DNA from: Arcuatula senhousia
Lineage: Eukaryota > Mollusca > Bivalvia > Mytilida > Mytilidae
NCBI GenBank assembly: GCA_963971305.1
Contig: OZ020308.1
Coordinates: 35,245,275 to 35,309,274, forward strand
Direction: 5' to 3'
DNA: 64,000 bases
The position numbers were made by a program, and so were the translations under genes. Position 1 is the first letter of the stretch, and the number at the start of each line of letters is the position of its first letter. Of the stretch, positions 18,471 to 29,890 are shown piece by piece. The notes beneath the pieces are model-generated. The model made no database searches and was not told the DNA's origin. It saw only the letters and a list, made by a program, of their open reading frames with translations.

Positions 18471-18720
18471 TACATGCTTCAACCTTTACAGGGTCAGTGC
18501 ACCAGAAACATGTTAATGTTATTTGGATGTGATGACACTATCACCATGAAAAGCTATCATTATTGGCCTCAACATGTCTTTGTGGCTTAATTAATTACTT
18601 AAGAAAATAACACTGAATCATTGATAAAATTAAATTGTATTATTATAAATATCTTATTATCTGGTATCTGGTATCTCCGTATCTGGTATCTGGTGTCTGT
18701 ATTGTGTTTTACACACACCC
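18471..18720 (-). repeat. dispersed repeat P, copy 2
   Basis: Reverse complement of 4272-4537 with scattered differences. Confidence 0.75.
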
Positions 18721-18784
18721 GGCAATGAATATATTCAGATATAAAGTCATAATGATCAGACATTAGTTTATTTACATTTTTGTT

Positions 18785-20570
18785 AGCTCATCTGGACCGA
18801 AGGCCCATGTGAGCTATTAGCATCACTTGGCGTCCGTCGTCGTCTGTTAACAATTTTTCAAAAATCTTCTCCTCTGAAACTACCCAACAGAATTTAATGG
18901 AACTTGGTATGAATGATCCTTAGGGTGTCCTGCACCAAACTTGTGTTTTGATTTTTGATCCGTTAAAAAACATGGCCGCCATTACTAAAAATAGACTAGG
19001 TGGGTCAGACTACTGTTTTTGGCTTATAAATCAAAAAGTATAAGAGATAGAGGAAATCTGAGGCCACGCTACTGATTCAGCATCAAAAGCTCTACAGAAG
19101 TCTCCATTTGGTCAAAGTTGTCAGATGACCCCTTATAGGGGTTACGGCCCCTTCAAGGTGAAAAAAAGCATTTTTTCATGTTTTTGGCCTACAGAATGAA
19201 AACTATTGCAGATAGAGATTAGCTGTTGCTTGCTTAAATGTTTAGCTCATTTAGCTCTACGAAAGTCTCCATAGGGTAGAAGTTGTCAGATGACCCCTTA
19301 TAGGGGTTACGGCCCCTGAAAAATAAAGATTTTTCATGTTTTTGGCCTACAGAATGAAAACTATTGCAGATAGAGATTAGCAAAATGTTGAGCTCATTTA
19401 GCTCTACAAAATTCTCCATAGGGTAGAAGTTGTCAGATGACCCCTTATAGGGGTTACGGCCCCTGAAAAATAGCGATTTTTCATGTTTTTGTCCCACAGA
19501 ATGAAAACTATTGCAGATAGGGATTAGCTGTTGCTTGCTTTAATGTTCAGCTCATTTAGCTCTACAAAATTCTCCATAGGGTCGAAAATGTCAGATGACC
19601 CCTTATAGGGGTTACGGCCCCTGAAAAATAGCGATTTTTCATGTTTTTGGCCTACAGAATGAAAACTATTGCAGATAGAGATAAGCTGTTGCTTGCATAA
19701 ATGTTCAGCTCATTTAGCTTTACAAAATTCTCCATAGGGTCGAAGTTGTCAGATGACCCCTTATAGGGGTTACGGCCCCTGAAAAATGGCGATTTTTCAT
19801 GTTTTTGTCCTACAGAATGAAAACTATTGCAGAAAGAGATTAGCTGTTGCTTGCTTAAAAGTTCAGCTCATTTAGCTCTACAAAATTCTCCATAGGGTCG
19901 AAGTTGTCAGATGACCCCTTATAGGGGTTACGGCCTCTGAAAAATAAAGATTTTTAATGTTTTTGGCCTACAGAATGAAAACTATTGCAGATAGAGATTA
20001 GCTGTTGCTTGCTTAAATGTTCAGCCCATTAAGCTCTACGAAAGTCTCCATAGGGTCGAAGTTGTCAGATAACCCCTTATATTTACGGCCCCTGAAAAAT
20101 AGCGTTTTTTCATGTTTTTGGCCTACAGAATGAAAACTATTGCACATAGAGATTAGCTGTTGCTTGCTTAAATGTTCAGCTCATTTAGCTCTACAAAATT
20201 CCCCATAGGGTCGAAGTTGTCAAATGACGCCGTATAGAAGTTACGGCCCCTGAAAAATAGCGATTTTTCATGTTTTTGGCCTACAGATTGAAAACTATTG
20301 CAGAAAGAGATTAGCTGTTGCTTGCTCAAATGTTCAGCTCATGTAGTTCTACAAAAGTCTCCATAGGGTCGAAGTTGTCAGATGACTCCTTATAGGGGTT
20401 ATGGTCCCTTATAGGTGAAAAATGGTGTTTTTGGCCTTTAGAATGAAAACTATTGCAGGTAGAGAAAAGCTGTTGCTTGCTTAAATGTTCAGCTCATTTA
20501 GCTCTACAAAATTATAGGGTCAACATCAAGACCAGGTGAGCGGTTCAGGCTCCTGGGAGCCTCTTGTTTT
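18785..20570 (+). mobile_element. family Y tandem-core element
   Basis: The head is agctcatctggaccgaaggc..gtgagct (hairpin-forming) with catcacttggcgtccgtcgt. About nine cores of roughly 157 bp follow, each with gaatgaaaactattgcagat, gctgttgcttgctt and ttgtcagatgaccccttata. The tail is caggtgagcggttcaggctc + ctgggagcctcttgtt with the hairpin AGGCTCC/GGAGCCT. There is no coding capacity; peptides in it are translations of the core. Organisation resembles non-autonomous Helentron-type elements (central tandem cores, 3' hairpin, T-rich targets); that assignment is inference. Confidence 0.8.
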
Positions 20571-20696
20571 CTGATTTTACACATTTTGGTTTTGAATATT
20601 ATTTCAATAGTTATATTTTTCAACTTTTCACTTATAAAATTTCATATTATATTTACAAGTAATGTTCTAGTCTCATTCTTAACTAGTTAATCCACC

Positions 20697-21191
20697 TGTG
20701 CGGGTTCCGGTGGCGAATAGGCCCGCAGCAGCGCAAAGCTTGTCGGTAAATGTCCACTAAAGAGCGCTCAGAAACCTGACATCGGGCCAGGCCGCTTTGC
20801 CCACAAAGCGACTGGGATGTGTGCCCCAGGTGGTTGAATGGGGCAGCCCTGACATCGAGAGATGCGGGGTCGTCAGGCGATAATACGGAAAACCTGACCG
20901 CAAACCATAGTGGTGCACCGTGTTGGAAAAAATGTCACGTTCCTCACACGTTAAATAACCCTGCTGCAGGTCTCTGTAAGAATAGGACCCGTAGGCTAAA
21001 TTTCCCGTCCCTTCCCATCACTCCTTTTTCCAGTGATAGTCAAAACTCTCCAACCCGATTGGCATTGTGTCCCTATTTCCTCCACTTCATTATAATTTCA
21101 TGTTCATTGTATCACCACTTTCATGTTCATCTTTCGGATATAGCCGAAATCGTGCTGCTTGGGAGTAAAGCAATTACTAACTAACTAACTA
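20697..21191 (+). mobile_element. SINE family B, copy 1
   Basis: Shares the cgaataggcccgcagcag head with family A. It then has family B diagnostics (gtaaatgtccactaaagagc, cctgctgcaggtctc, ggatatagccgaaatcg) and an (AACT)n tail. Full length and diverged at the 5' edge. Confidence 0.85.
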
Positions 21192-21617
21192 GCCTAGTCA
21201 ATCGTAGTTTATATCTTTGAAGATATTATATTGTATTTTGATAACCTTACACATCTTTGCTTCAGTATTGTTGATATAAATGAATTTAAATTTAAAGCAT
21301 CAATCGTCTGAACCATGCCCAATGAGTTACTTTGCCAGACAAAGTCAATGAAGCAAGTTTTAATAGTTTCTGCTGTTAACATTCAATAAATAGTAGTTTC
21401 ATAATAAAAAATTACCATATTTCTCGAAAGTTCACGTAAAGACTAACCAGTATATGTTTACCTATAGACTTTAAATGCCCAGTTGAGTATACAAAAAAGA
21501 TAATCAACAAAAACAGCATAAAACAATTACAAATAAACAAAATATTAACAGTAAACAATAATTTGTAGCTAATAGACAAAAATCTATGTAAAAAGTTATA
21601 ATTGATCATGAAATCAG
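21192..21617. other. no feature seen
   Basis: AT-rich; short frames only. Confidence 0.5.
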
Positions 21618-21946
21618 TCAATGATCTGCCCCTTCTGGTTGGTACACATAATCTATAGTCTTGTCTGGGTCTTCCACGGGTGTCTCGTTCATGCTGAACC
21701 TGGACTTCAGTTGTTCAGCAATGTCACGTGTGGGTGGTGGAGGAATAGGAGCAAGATGAGCTGACAGGAGTCTGGGGTCATCATACTCCAATACAACATT
21801 GTTCTGCATACCAACTTCATCTCGTTAATGCATGTCCAGTATTGAGAACAGCATTTCCGGAATTTAGGGGCACCTCTTTTCCGTCTTAAAGGATGTAACA
21901 GTCCACCTGTTGATCTTCTTTTGAAAAATTCTTTGTAACCTACAAA
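21618..21946 (-). CDS. putative exon(s) of an unrecognised gene
   Basis: On the minus strand a plausible acceptor (tgtgtttgtag at about 21947) opens a frame with GYKEFFKRRSTGGLLHPLRR and KFRKCCSQYWTCINEM. A second frame (21809-21618, stop after EGADH) encodes DDPRLLSAHLAPIPPPPTRD, AEQLKSRFSMNETPVEDPDK and TIDYVYQPEGADH. Its composition is protein-like (Pro-rich, acidic, few rare codons). A donor or a small frameshift near 21810 would be needed to connect the two. I recognise no family. It may belong with the putative first exon at 22555-22741. It could equally be a mobile-element remnant. Confidence 0.3.
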
Positions 21947-22081
21947 CACAAAATTTAAAGAATAAATTATACAAGTGATAATGGAATATAGAATAATGAT
22001 TGCCAGCACTATAAGAAATAACTATCAGTGTCCTTGATTTTCAAATTTTGATGAGTAACATTTATTTCAGCAGGATTATAT

Positions 22082-22541
22082 TAGGCCCGCAGCAGAGCCT
22101 AGATTGTCGTAAAAGGCGACTAAGGGTCTTGGGATTCTGACGTCGGGTCAGTGCTCAGCCCACAGAGCGAACAAGTGTGTACCCTAGGTGGCTGAATAGG
22201 GTGGCCCTCGTCCGCGGGGGTTGTCAGGTCTATAATACGGAAACCCTGACCGCCGACCATAGCGGGCCAACGTGTTTGGAGAGTGCCACGCTTCATGCAC
22301 GTAAAAGACCCCTTTGTGGACCGCCAAGTAGTGCACCACATAGGCTAAATTTTCCGCCCCTACCCACCTCTCCCCTTTTTCCTGTGGTTCTTCAAAATTT
22401 ACCGGTCCTTTGTGTCCCACCCCATCCCCATATTTCATTTATCATCATCATTTCATGTTCATTTTATCACCCTTTTCATGTTCATCGCCTGTCAATAACC
22501 TATATAGCGTTGCACGGGCGTAAAACACCAATTCACTCACC
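22082..22541 (+). mobile_element. SINE family A, copy 4 (5'-truncated)
   Basis: Begins at ggcccgcagcagagcc, lacking the first about 25 bp, and runs to the (CTCA) tail. It lies between two putative exons of a minus-strand gene. No clear target duplication. Confidence 0.8.
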
Positions 22542-22554
22542 TTAAAACTAGACA

Positions 22555-22741
22555 AAACAAGGAAGACATGTACAGGCATTTCAAATTGATAGGGGTGAAT
22601 TCCAGGTTGTAGGTCTTCTATATTCGATTGATCTTCATTCTCATCTTCTGTGATCTCATCATAATTGACCATGTAGTCTTCGTCATCATCGAAAGATGAT
22701 GATGCACACGACAATACAACATCAGAATCCTCTGCGTCCAT
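22555..22741 (-). CDS. putative first exon, acidic protein
   Basis: ATG at 22741-22739 starts a frame with MDAEDSDVVLSCASSSFDDD, NYDEITEDENEDQSNIEDLQ and GIHPYQFEM. The acidic N-terminus followed by a G-x-PYxFE motif resembles the start of an invertebrate multicopy family often annotated as P2X7-like; this is a weak resemblance only. The frame ends at AAG|GTGAGT, a perfect splice-donor consensus formed where the antisense tail of the SINE meets the exon flank. Confidence 0.35.
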
Positions 22742-22787
22742 TGTTTGTTTACTATAAACTATCAACACACGTACAAAACTGTACAGG

Positions 22788-23303
22788 TCCTGTGCGGGGC
22801 CCGGTAGGCGAATAGGCCCGCAGCAGCACTGAGCTTGTCGGTAAAAGTCCACTAAAGAGCGCTCAGAAACCTGACATTGGGGTCAGGCCGCTTTGCCCAC
22901 AAAGCGACTGGGATATGTGCCCCAGGTGGTTGAATTGGGCAGCCCTGACATCGAGAGATGCGGGGTCGTCAGGCGATAATGCGGAAAACCTGACCGCAAA
23001 CCATAGTGGTGCACCGTGTTGGGAAAAATGTCACGTTCCTCGCACGTTAAAGAAACCTGCTGCAGGTCTCGGTAAGAGTAGGACCCGTATGATCCCCATG
23101 CAGGCGGCAAAATTTCCCGTCCCTACCCATCACTCCTTTTTCCAGTGGCAGTCAAAACTCTCCTACCCGATTGGCCTTGTGTCCGCATTTCCTCCACTTC
23201 ATCATCATTTCATGTTCATTGTATCACCACTTTCTTGTCATCTCCCGGATATAGCTGAAATCGCGCTGCTTGGGAGTAAAGTAATAACTCACTAACTAAC
23301 TCT
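22788..23303 (+). mobile_element. SINE family B, copy 2
   Basis: Full length with a 12-bp duplication aaactgtacagg (22776-22787 and 23304-23315). Confidence 0.9.
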
Positions 23304-23620
23304 AAACTGTACAGGCTCTGACGTCAGCATTCGTTTATGGTAATTCTCGGCTGTTATCGGAAATACTTTAATGCAATGTATGCCGACAGGTGCAAAGCAG
23401 CAAGTAATTAGAAGATAACGGCTAAATAGCTAAGATTTTTTAAACAATGTTGCGGTCATATTGCACTTTAATAAAAATTATCTACAATAATTAACCGAGT
23501 TTGAACATTTTGGTTGGTTGTTGGTCAGTGATGCATAAGAAAGCAGCTGCTCACAGCTTTTCTAGTTTAAAATGCTGTGGATTGTTTACACTTTTAGTGG
23601 TGTTACATAACTTACCTATT

Positions 23621-23732
23621 AAATTTTTTAACTTAACATATTTTTGTGTGTATGAAAAGTGTATGGATTAAATTAAATTTTTTAACGTAACATATTTTTG
23701 TGTGTCTGAAAAGTGTATGGATTAAATTAAAT
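23621..23732. repeat. 54-bp tandem duplication
   Basis: Two copies of a unit starting aaattttttaac and ending gtatggattaaatt; few differences. Confidence 0.85.
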
Positions 23733-23760
23733 CCAGAGTTGCTATCAACTTTCTTTTGAT

Positions 23761-23940
23761 AAATAAAGGTAATAACAAAACTACCGAACTTGAATGATCA
23801 ATCTCATAGTCCAGAGAAAATGACAAGAACGAATCAGTCATACCGGAGAATTGGTGGATCGCAATGGTCCTGACTTGGTACAGGCATTTCAAACGAAATG
23901 GTGGGTTAAACCAGGTTTTATGGCGCCAAACCTCCCTCTT
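23761..23940 (-). repeat. retroelement UTR repeat R, copy 1
   Basis: Inverted relative to 46975-47085 over about 110 bp (ggaccattgcgatccaccaa end shared). Its left continuation, with ggcgcc and gtttaaccc, matches the region after the RT remnant at 54.3 kb. It is therefore probably untranslated sequence of that RT-bearing family. Confidence 0.6.
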
Positions 23941-24140
23941 CCATTGCGATCTTCAAGTCAATAATATATGTAGTTACATAGAATAGCGTGACACTGTTAA
24001 ATTTTCTTAGTATTAGGTTTATAAGTCTAACATAATAGGACATGTAGGATAAGAAAATTATCACGAACAAAATACAGAAGCTCTTGTCTGGAACTTGGTT
24101 GTAATTTTAATTTGAGAGAAACACAAAACCAGAAGAATTA

Positions 24141-24190
24141 AAGATCGCAATGGTCCTGACTTGGTACAGGCACTTCCAAAGAAGTGAAAT
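24141..24190 (-). repeat. repeat R fragment
   Basis: gatcgcaatggtcctgactt ggtacaggca repeats the 23861-23890 segment in the same orientation. Confidence 0.55.
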
Positions 24191-24261
24191 GTATGGATTT
24201 ACGGGGATTGACACCTAGTTTTTGGAGGTAGTAGTCCAAGGACTAGGAAAAAAAATACTAA

Positions 24262-24395
24262 TACAAATTACAACAAAGTTCCAGACAATAAATTTTGCTA
24301 CGCCTGACGCGCGTTTCGTCTATTTAAGACTCATCAGAGGCGCTCTACCAAAAATATTGAAAATGCCAAACATTATATGAATATGAAGAGCATAG
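24262..24395 (-). repeat. hammerhead-bearing repeat, inverted
   Basis: The minus strand carries the leader tttggcattttcaatatttt, the hammerhead core at 24337-24299, and the trailing gtctggaactttgttgtaat. Abuts a truncated SINE A. Confidence 0.7.
24299..24337 (-). ncRNA. hammerhead ribozyme-like core, copy 3
   Basis: CTGATGA, stem II GTCT/AGAC (loop TAAAT), GAA, stem III ACGC/GCGT, cleavage A. All core bases are conserved. Confidence 0.6.
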
Positions 24396-24626
24396 AGTGA
24401 GTGAGTTGGTGTTTTACGCCCGTTCAACGCTACATAGGTTATTTACAGGCGATGAACATGAAAAGGGTGATAAAATGAACATGAAATAATGATGATGGAC
24501 ACAAAAGGACCGGTAAATTTTGAAGAACCACAGGAAAAGGGGAGAGGTGGATAGGGGCGGAAAATTTAGCCTATGTGGTGCACTACTTGGCGGTCCACAA
24601 AGGGGTCTTTTACGTGCATGTAGCGT
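24396..24626 (-). mobile_element. SINE family A, copy 5 (3' half only)
   Basis: Inverted: (GAGT) tail, then sequence up to gtcttttacgtgcatg, where homology to the SINE stops and a minisatellite begins. The 5' half is missing. Confidence 0.8.
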
Positions 24627-24639
24627 TCGTGAACATCCG

Positions 24640-24900
24640 TGTTCGATGAGTATGTGGTCTGCCTCGGAGTTGGGTGTTATATGAGTCTGGCTCGAAGTTA
24701 GTGGTTTGAGAGTCTGGTTCGAAGTTGGCGTTAAATGAGTCTGGTTCAGAGTTACCGGTATGTGTCACAGAGTTGGTGGTATGACAGTCTGGTTTAGAGT
24801 TCACGGTATGTGTCTCGGAGTTGGTGGTATGAGAGTCTTGTTCAGAGTTAACGGTACATGTCTCGGGGTTGGTGGTATGGGAGTCTGGTTTGGAAATGGT
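24640..24900. repeat. 48-bp compound minisatellite
   Basis: About five diverged units alternate a 27-bp part (gagagtctggttcagagtta) and a 21-bp part (tatgtgtctcggagttggtgg). The period is a multiple of three, so frames such as NFEPDSQTTN appear; no gene is implied. Confidence 0.75.
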
Positions 24901-24912
24901 GAATCAAGGACT

Positions 24913-24985
24913 TAAAAACAAGAGGCTCCTAGGAACTTGAATCGCTCACCTGATCACTTATGCTAAAGCCTCTTACCTCATTTAT
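24913..24985 (-). repeat. family Y tail fragment, inverted
   Basis: aacaagaggctcctaggaac followed by tcgctcacctg is the reverse complement of the Y tail. Only the terminus is present. Confidence 0.75.
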
Positions 24986-24997
24986 ACATGCTTTTTT

Positions 24998-26515
24998 AGC
25001 TCACCTTGTGAGCTATTGGCGTCACTTGGCGTCCGTCGTCCGTCCGTAAACTTTTTCAAACGTTAACTCCTCTCACACCATAAGTCCAATTGAAACCAAA
25101 CTTGGTGTAGTTGATCTTTAGGGTATGGCCTACAAATCTGTCGTTCGGATTTTTGATTCGTAAAAAACATGGCCGCCATGGCTAAAAATAGAACAGGGGG
25201 GGTCAAATTACAGTTTTTTGCAAATAACTCAAAAACGGTAACAGATACAAAATTCTGGCATAGGGTGAAAGTGATCAGCACCTCAAGATATACCTGTCTA
25301 GAAATTTTCAAGAAGATCCAACAACCGATGTAGGAGTTATTGCCCTTTTTCTGGATTTTTTTCAAAATTTTGCACTTATTTAGCCCTATATCTTGAAAAC
25401 TATACAAGATATTTTAAAAATTCAAAATGCAGATAATTGAGCACATCAAGATCTACATTTCATGTAATTAGGTCAAAGCTGTAGAACCATTCGTTTAGGA
25501 GTTACGGCCCTTAAAGTGTCAAAATTTACCGTTTTTCATTACTTTTCCCCTGAATTTCAAAGATTAACTTGTCCGACACCATATATCCAACTTCAACCAA
25601 ACTTGGCACAGTTGTTTAATAGCACATATGCTACAATTCTATCGTTCAGATTTTTGATTCGTCAAAAAATATGGCCGTCATGGCTAAAAATAGAACATAG
25701 GTGTAAATTGCAGTTTTTTGCTAATAACTCTAAAATGGTTACAGATATCAAAATTCTGATGGGAGACAAACGTGATCAGCATCTTAAGATCTACCTGCTA
25801 TGGAAGTTTCAAGAAGATCCAACAACTGATGTGGGAGTTATTGCCCTTTTTCTGGATTTTTTCAAAATTTTTCACTTGATTAGCCATATATCTTGAAAAC
25901 TATACAAGATATTTCAAGAATTTGAATTGCATATGATTAAACACATCAAGATCTACATTTCATGTATTTAGATCAAAGCTGTAGGATCATTTCTTTTAGG
26001 AGTTATTGTCCTTAAAACAACCAAAATTTACCATTTTTCATTACTTTTTCCCTGAATTTCAAAGATTAACTTGTCTGACACCGTAAGACCAACTGCATTT
26101 TAACTTGGCACACTTGTTTAATAGCATATATGCTACAACTCTATTGTTCAGATTTTTGATTCGTGAAAAAACATGGCCGCCATGGCTAAAAATAGAACAT
26201 AGGGGTAAATTGCATTTTTTTGCTAATAACTCAAAAATGGTTTCAGATATCAAAATTGTGCAAGAATAGAAAAAGATCAGCATATTAAGATCTACCTGTG
26301 CTGAAAGTTTGGAAAAGTTCTGACTGCTGATGTAGGAGTTATTGCCCTTTTTCCTAATTTTTGCCAAATTTGCACTTATTAAGCCCAATATCTTGAAAAC
26401 TTAACAAGATATTTCAGAAATTTAAATCGTATATGGTTATGCACAATAATATCTACAAAATATATGTGTCTGTGTAGTTCAGGTGAGCGATTCAGGCTCC
26501 TGGGAGCCTCTTGTT
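24998..26515 (+). mobile_element. family Y element, long-core type
   Basis: Short head (agctcaccttgtgagct), the gtccgtcgtccgtccgt stretch, three cores of about 500 bp (each with taagtccaattg, catggccgccatggctaaaa, gatcagcac and ggagttattgccctttt), and the standard caggtgagcgattcaggctc tail. Noncoding. Confidence 0.8.
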
Positions 26516-26538
26516 GTAAAAAAAAAGTAATTATTTTT

Positions 26539-28627
26539 AGCTCACCTGGACCAAAGGTCCATGTGAGCTTTTACTATCACTTGGCGTCCGTCGTCGTCGT
26601 CGTCGTCCGTTAACAATTTTTCAAAAATCTTCTCCTCTGAAACTACTGAACAGAATTCAATGAAACTTGGTATGATTGATATTTAGGGTGTCCTGCACCA
26701 AACTTGTGTTTCGATTTTTGATCCGTCAAAAAACATGACCACCGTTACTAAAAATAGACCAGGGGGGGTCAGACTACTGTTTTTGGCATATAAATCAAAA
26801 AGTATAAGAGATAGATGAAATCTGATGCCACGCTGCTGCTTCACCATCAAAAGCTCTACAAAAGTCTCCATTGAGCCGAAGTTGTCATATGACCCCTTAT
26901 AGGAGTTACGGCCCCTTAAAGCCAAAAAATAGAATTTTTTCATGTTTTTGGTTTCTGTAATGAAAACTATTACAGAAAGAGAAAAGTTGTTGCTTGCTTA
27001 AGTGTTCAGCTCATTTAGCTCAACAAAAGTGTCCATAGGGTCGAAGTTGTCAGATGACCCCTTACAGGGGTTACAGCCCATTAAAGGCGTAAAGTAGTGT
27101 TTTTGGCCTGTAGAATGAAAACTATTGCAGATAAAGAAAAGCTGTCGCTTGCTTGAATGATCAGCTCATTAAGCTCTACAAAAGTTTTTATAGGGTCAAC
27201 GTTGTCAGATGACCCCTTATAGGGGTTACAGCCCCTTAAAGGCGAAAAATAGTGTTTTTGGCCTATAGAATGAAAATTATTGCAGATAGAGAAAAGCTGT
27301 TGCTTGCTTAAATGATCAGCTCATTTAGCTCTACAAAAGTCTTCATAGGGTCAAAGTTGTCAGATGACCCTTTATAGCCTTTTAGGGGTTACAGCCCCTT
27401 AAAGGCGTAAAATAGTGTTTTTGGCCTGTAGAATGAAAACTATTGCAGATAGTGAAAAGCTGTTGCTTGCTTAAATGATCAACTCATTTAGCTCTACAAA
27501 AGTCTTCATAGGGTCAAAGTTGTCAGATGAACCCTTATAAGGGTTACAGCCCCCATATGGCGTAAAATAGTGTTTTTGGCCTGTAGAATGAAAACTATTG
27601 CAGATAGTAAAAGCTGTTGCTTGCTTAAATGATCAGCTCATTTAGCTCTACAAAAGTCTTCATAGGTTCAAAGTTGTCAGATGACCCCTTATAGGGGTTA
27701 CAGTCCCTTAAAGGCTAAAAATAGTGTTTTTGGCCTATAGAATGAAAACTATTGCAGATAGAGAAAAGCTTTTGCTTGCTTAAATTTTCAGCTCATTTAG
27801 CTCTACAAAAGTTTTTTATAGGGTGAACGTTGTCAGATAATCCCTTATAGGGGTTACAGCCCCTTAAAGGCGAAAAATGGTGTTTTTGGCCTGTAGAATG
27901 AAAACTTTTGCAGATAGAGAAAAGCTGTTGCTTGCTTAAATGATCAACTCATTTAGCTCTACAAAAGTCTTCATAGGGTCAAAGTTGTCAGATGACCCCT
28001 TATAAGGGTTACAGTCCCTTAAAGGCGTAAAATAGTATTTTTGGCCTGTAGAATGAAAACTATTGCAGATAGAGAAAAGCTGTTGCTTGCTTAAATGATC
28101 AGCTCATTTAGCTCTACAAAAGTCTTCATAGGTTCAAAGTTGTCAGATGACCCCTTATAGGGGTTACAGTCCCTTAAAGGCTAAAAATAGTGTTTTTGGC
28201 CTATAGAATAAAAACTATTGCAGATAGAGAAAAGCTGTTGCTTGCTTAAATGTTCAGCTCATTTAGCTCAACAAAAGCATTCATAGGGTTGAAGTTTTCA
28301 GATGACCCCTTTTAGGGATTACAGCCCCTAAATTAACATGTTTTCATGTTTCGGGGTTTATAATAAGAACTATAGCAGAAAAATAAAATTGGTTGCTTGC
28401 TTTAATGTTCAGTTCATTAAACTCTCAACAAAGGTCTCTAAAGTCAGAGTTGTCAGACGGCCCTTAAAATAACTTGTTACACATTTTTGGCCTACAGAAT
28501 TAAAACTATTGCTGAAAGAGAAAAAGCTGTTGCTTTTTAAATGTTCAGCTTATTTAGTTTTACAAAGTTCTTCATAGGGTTGACATCAAGACAAGGTGAG
28601 CGATTCAGGCTCCTGGGAGCCTCTTGT
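26539..28627 (+). mobile_element. family Y element, short-core type
   Basis: Head with gtccgtcgtcgtcgtcgtc, about ten cores of roughly 155 bp like those at 18.8-20.5 kb, and a complete tail with the GGCTCC/GGAGCC hairpin. Later cores are more diverged and shorter. Confidence 0.8.
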
Positions 28628-28639
28628 TTTATCATACTT

Positions 28640-29400
28640 ATACATTTTATTTTTCAGTTTCATGTAGGAGGTGTTTTCTGATTCGTGCTTCGCTGTAGAT
28701 ACTTGGTGTTTCGAGTTCATCACAACAGGTATTAAGAAGTTACTTCTTTTCTGGATTAGAATAGTTGCTATTCGTATTTTCCATTTGGTAATTGAAATAT
28801 ATCGTCCCATACGAAAAAGTACTATGTTCTTTTTCTTCACATTTTCGTCATGTAGAACAGTTCCTTTACATGGTATGTAGTCTGGGTCTTTAGACCTAGT
28901 TTGATGTTAAGCTCCACTTTCCATAGCTCTTGGGTTTCTATTCAAATTCAGTAGTAGTTTTTTAACTAAGGATTGCAGCATTTAGAGAAATAAGAACTAA
29001 AAACCCAATATAAGTCTATATACTAGTAGCAAAGCCGATCAAAGGCATGAGAGCCCCTTAAGCAAAATCAGTTTTCTCATGGGTGTCACATGAAAAATTA
29101 TGTAGGTATGTATGTAAGCAAATGTTTTGTCTCATTTTGAGGTATTATTTCCTGCATGTTTCTAATTTGTCAACACCTTTGAATTGATTGTTTATAAACA
29201 TAGTGCTCTTGTCTAACTTTATGGGTGTTAATTACTCGAAGTTGCACCAGATAACCACAGAAGTGTGGCACTAGGAGATCACCAGGTGAAAAGCAAGATG
29301 ATACTCAGGCTGTCCTCGTTATAAGACTCAAACATGTATTTTTTTGTTAGATATTCTCATAATAGATTCCAGATTTGAGTTTGAAAAATGTTTTGAAATG
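28640..29400. other. no secure feature
   Basis: Mixed AT-rich sequence. Short frames at 28.6-28.9 kb lack conserved motifs. Confidence 0.45.
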
Positions 29401-29419
29401 GAATTTAAAAAGTTGTATT

Positions 29420-29890
29420 CTTTTCCAGTTGACATAGCTTAACTGGTCCTCGTATGCCTCTTCAATTAACATTGGGTCACTGTCCTTGATGGTGATACTA
29501 CTAAGTACAACATTTTGAAAACTTGAAGCGCATGTTTGATAATCTCTTTATACAGCAATTCGTATGGACGAGTTGCATTTCTTTCGGATGGTTTTCCTGT
29601 GGCTGCTTGTATGACCTCGTGACAAAATTTTTCTCACCTGGTAGTCGTCCATATGAAGAAACGTGTGCCGGAAAACTGTTGAAACAGTCAAATTTTCAAT
29701 GCCTTCATCTGGTTTAAAATTATGTTTAATTTTTGAAATCTGTCGGACGAATCGATGTTGTGTCCGATTCAGCCTGGTGTTCTCTCAATTATGTTGTAAA
29801 TTTATTTATGTCTATAATAGTATTTTACCGCTTTCAAATGACAGGTCTTTCCCATACTGGAGCGGATCAGCATTCTGAAGAAAAAAAATA
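29420..29890 (-). pseudogene. unrecognised coding remnant
   Basis: Minus-strand frames look protein-coding but are broken. ADPLQYGKDLSFESGK comes first. ENTRLNRTQHRFVRQISKIK, KPDEGIENLTVSTVFRHTFL and HMDDYQ follow, ending at CAG|GTGAGA, a possible donor. After a +1 shift, CHEVIQAATGKPSERNATRP and YELLYKEIIKHALQVFKMLY appear, then in another frame ITIKDSDPMLIEEAYEDQLS. This is either a decayed gene or exons with unrecognised junctions. I cannot name a family. Confidence 0.4.

Noticed and set aside
18785..28627. CRISPR-like arrays
   Set aside because: Repeats are 155-505 bp, directly tandem, without short unique spacers, in a eukaryotic context.
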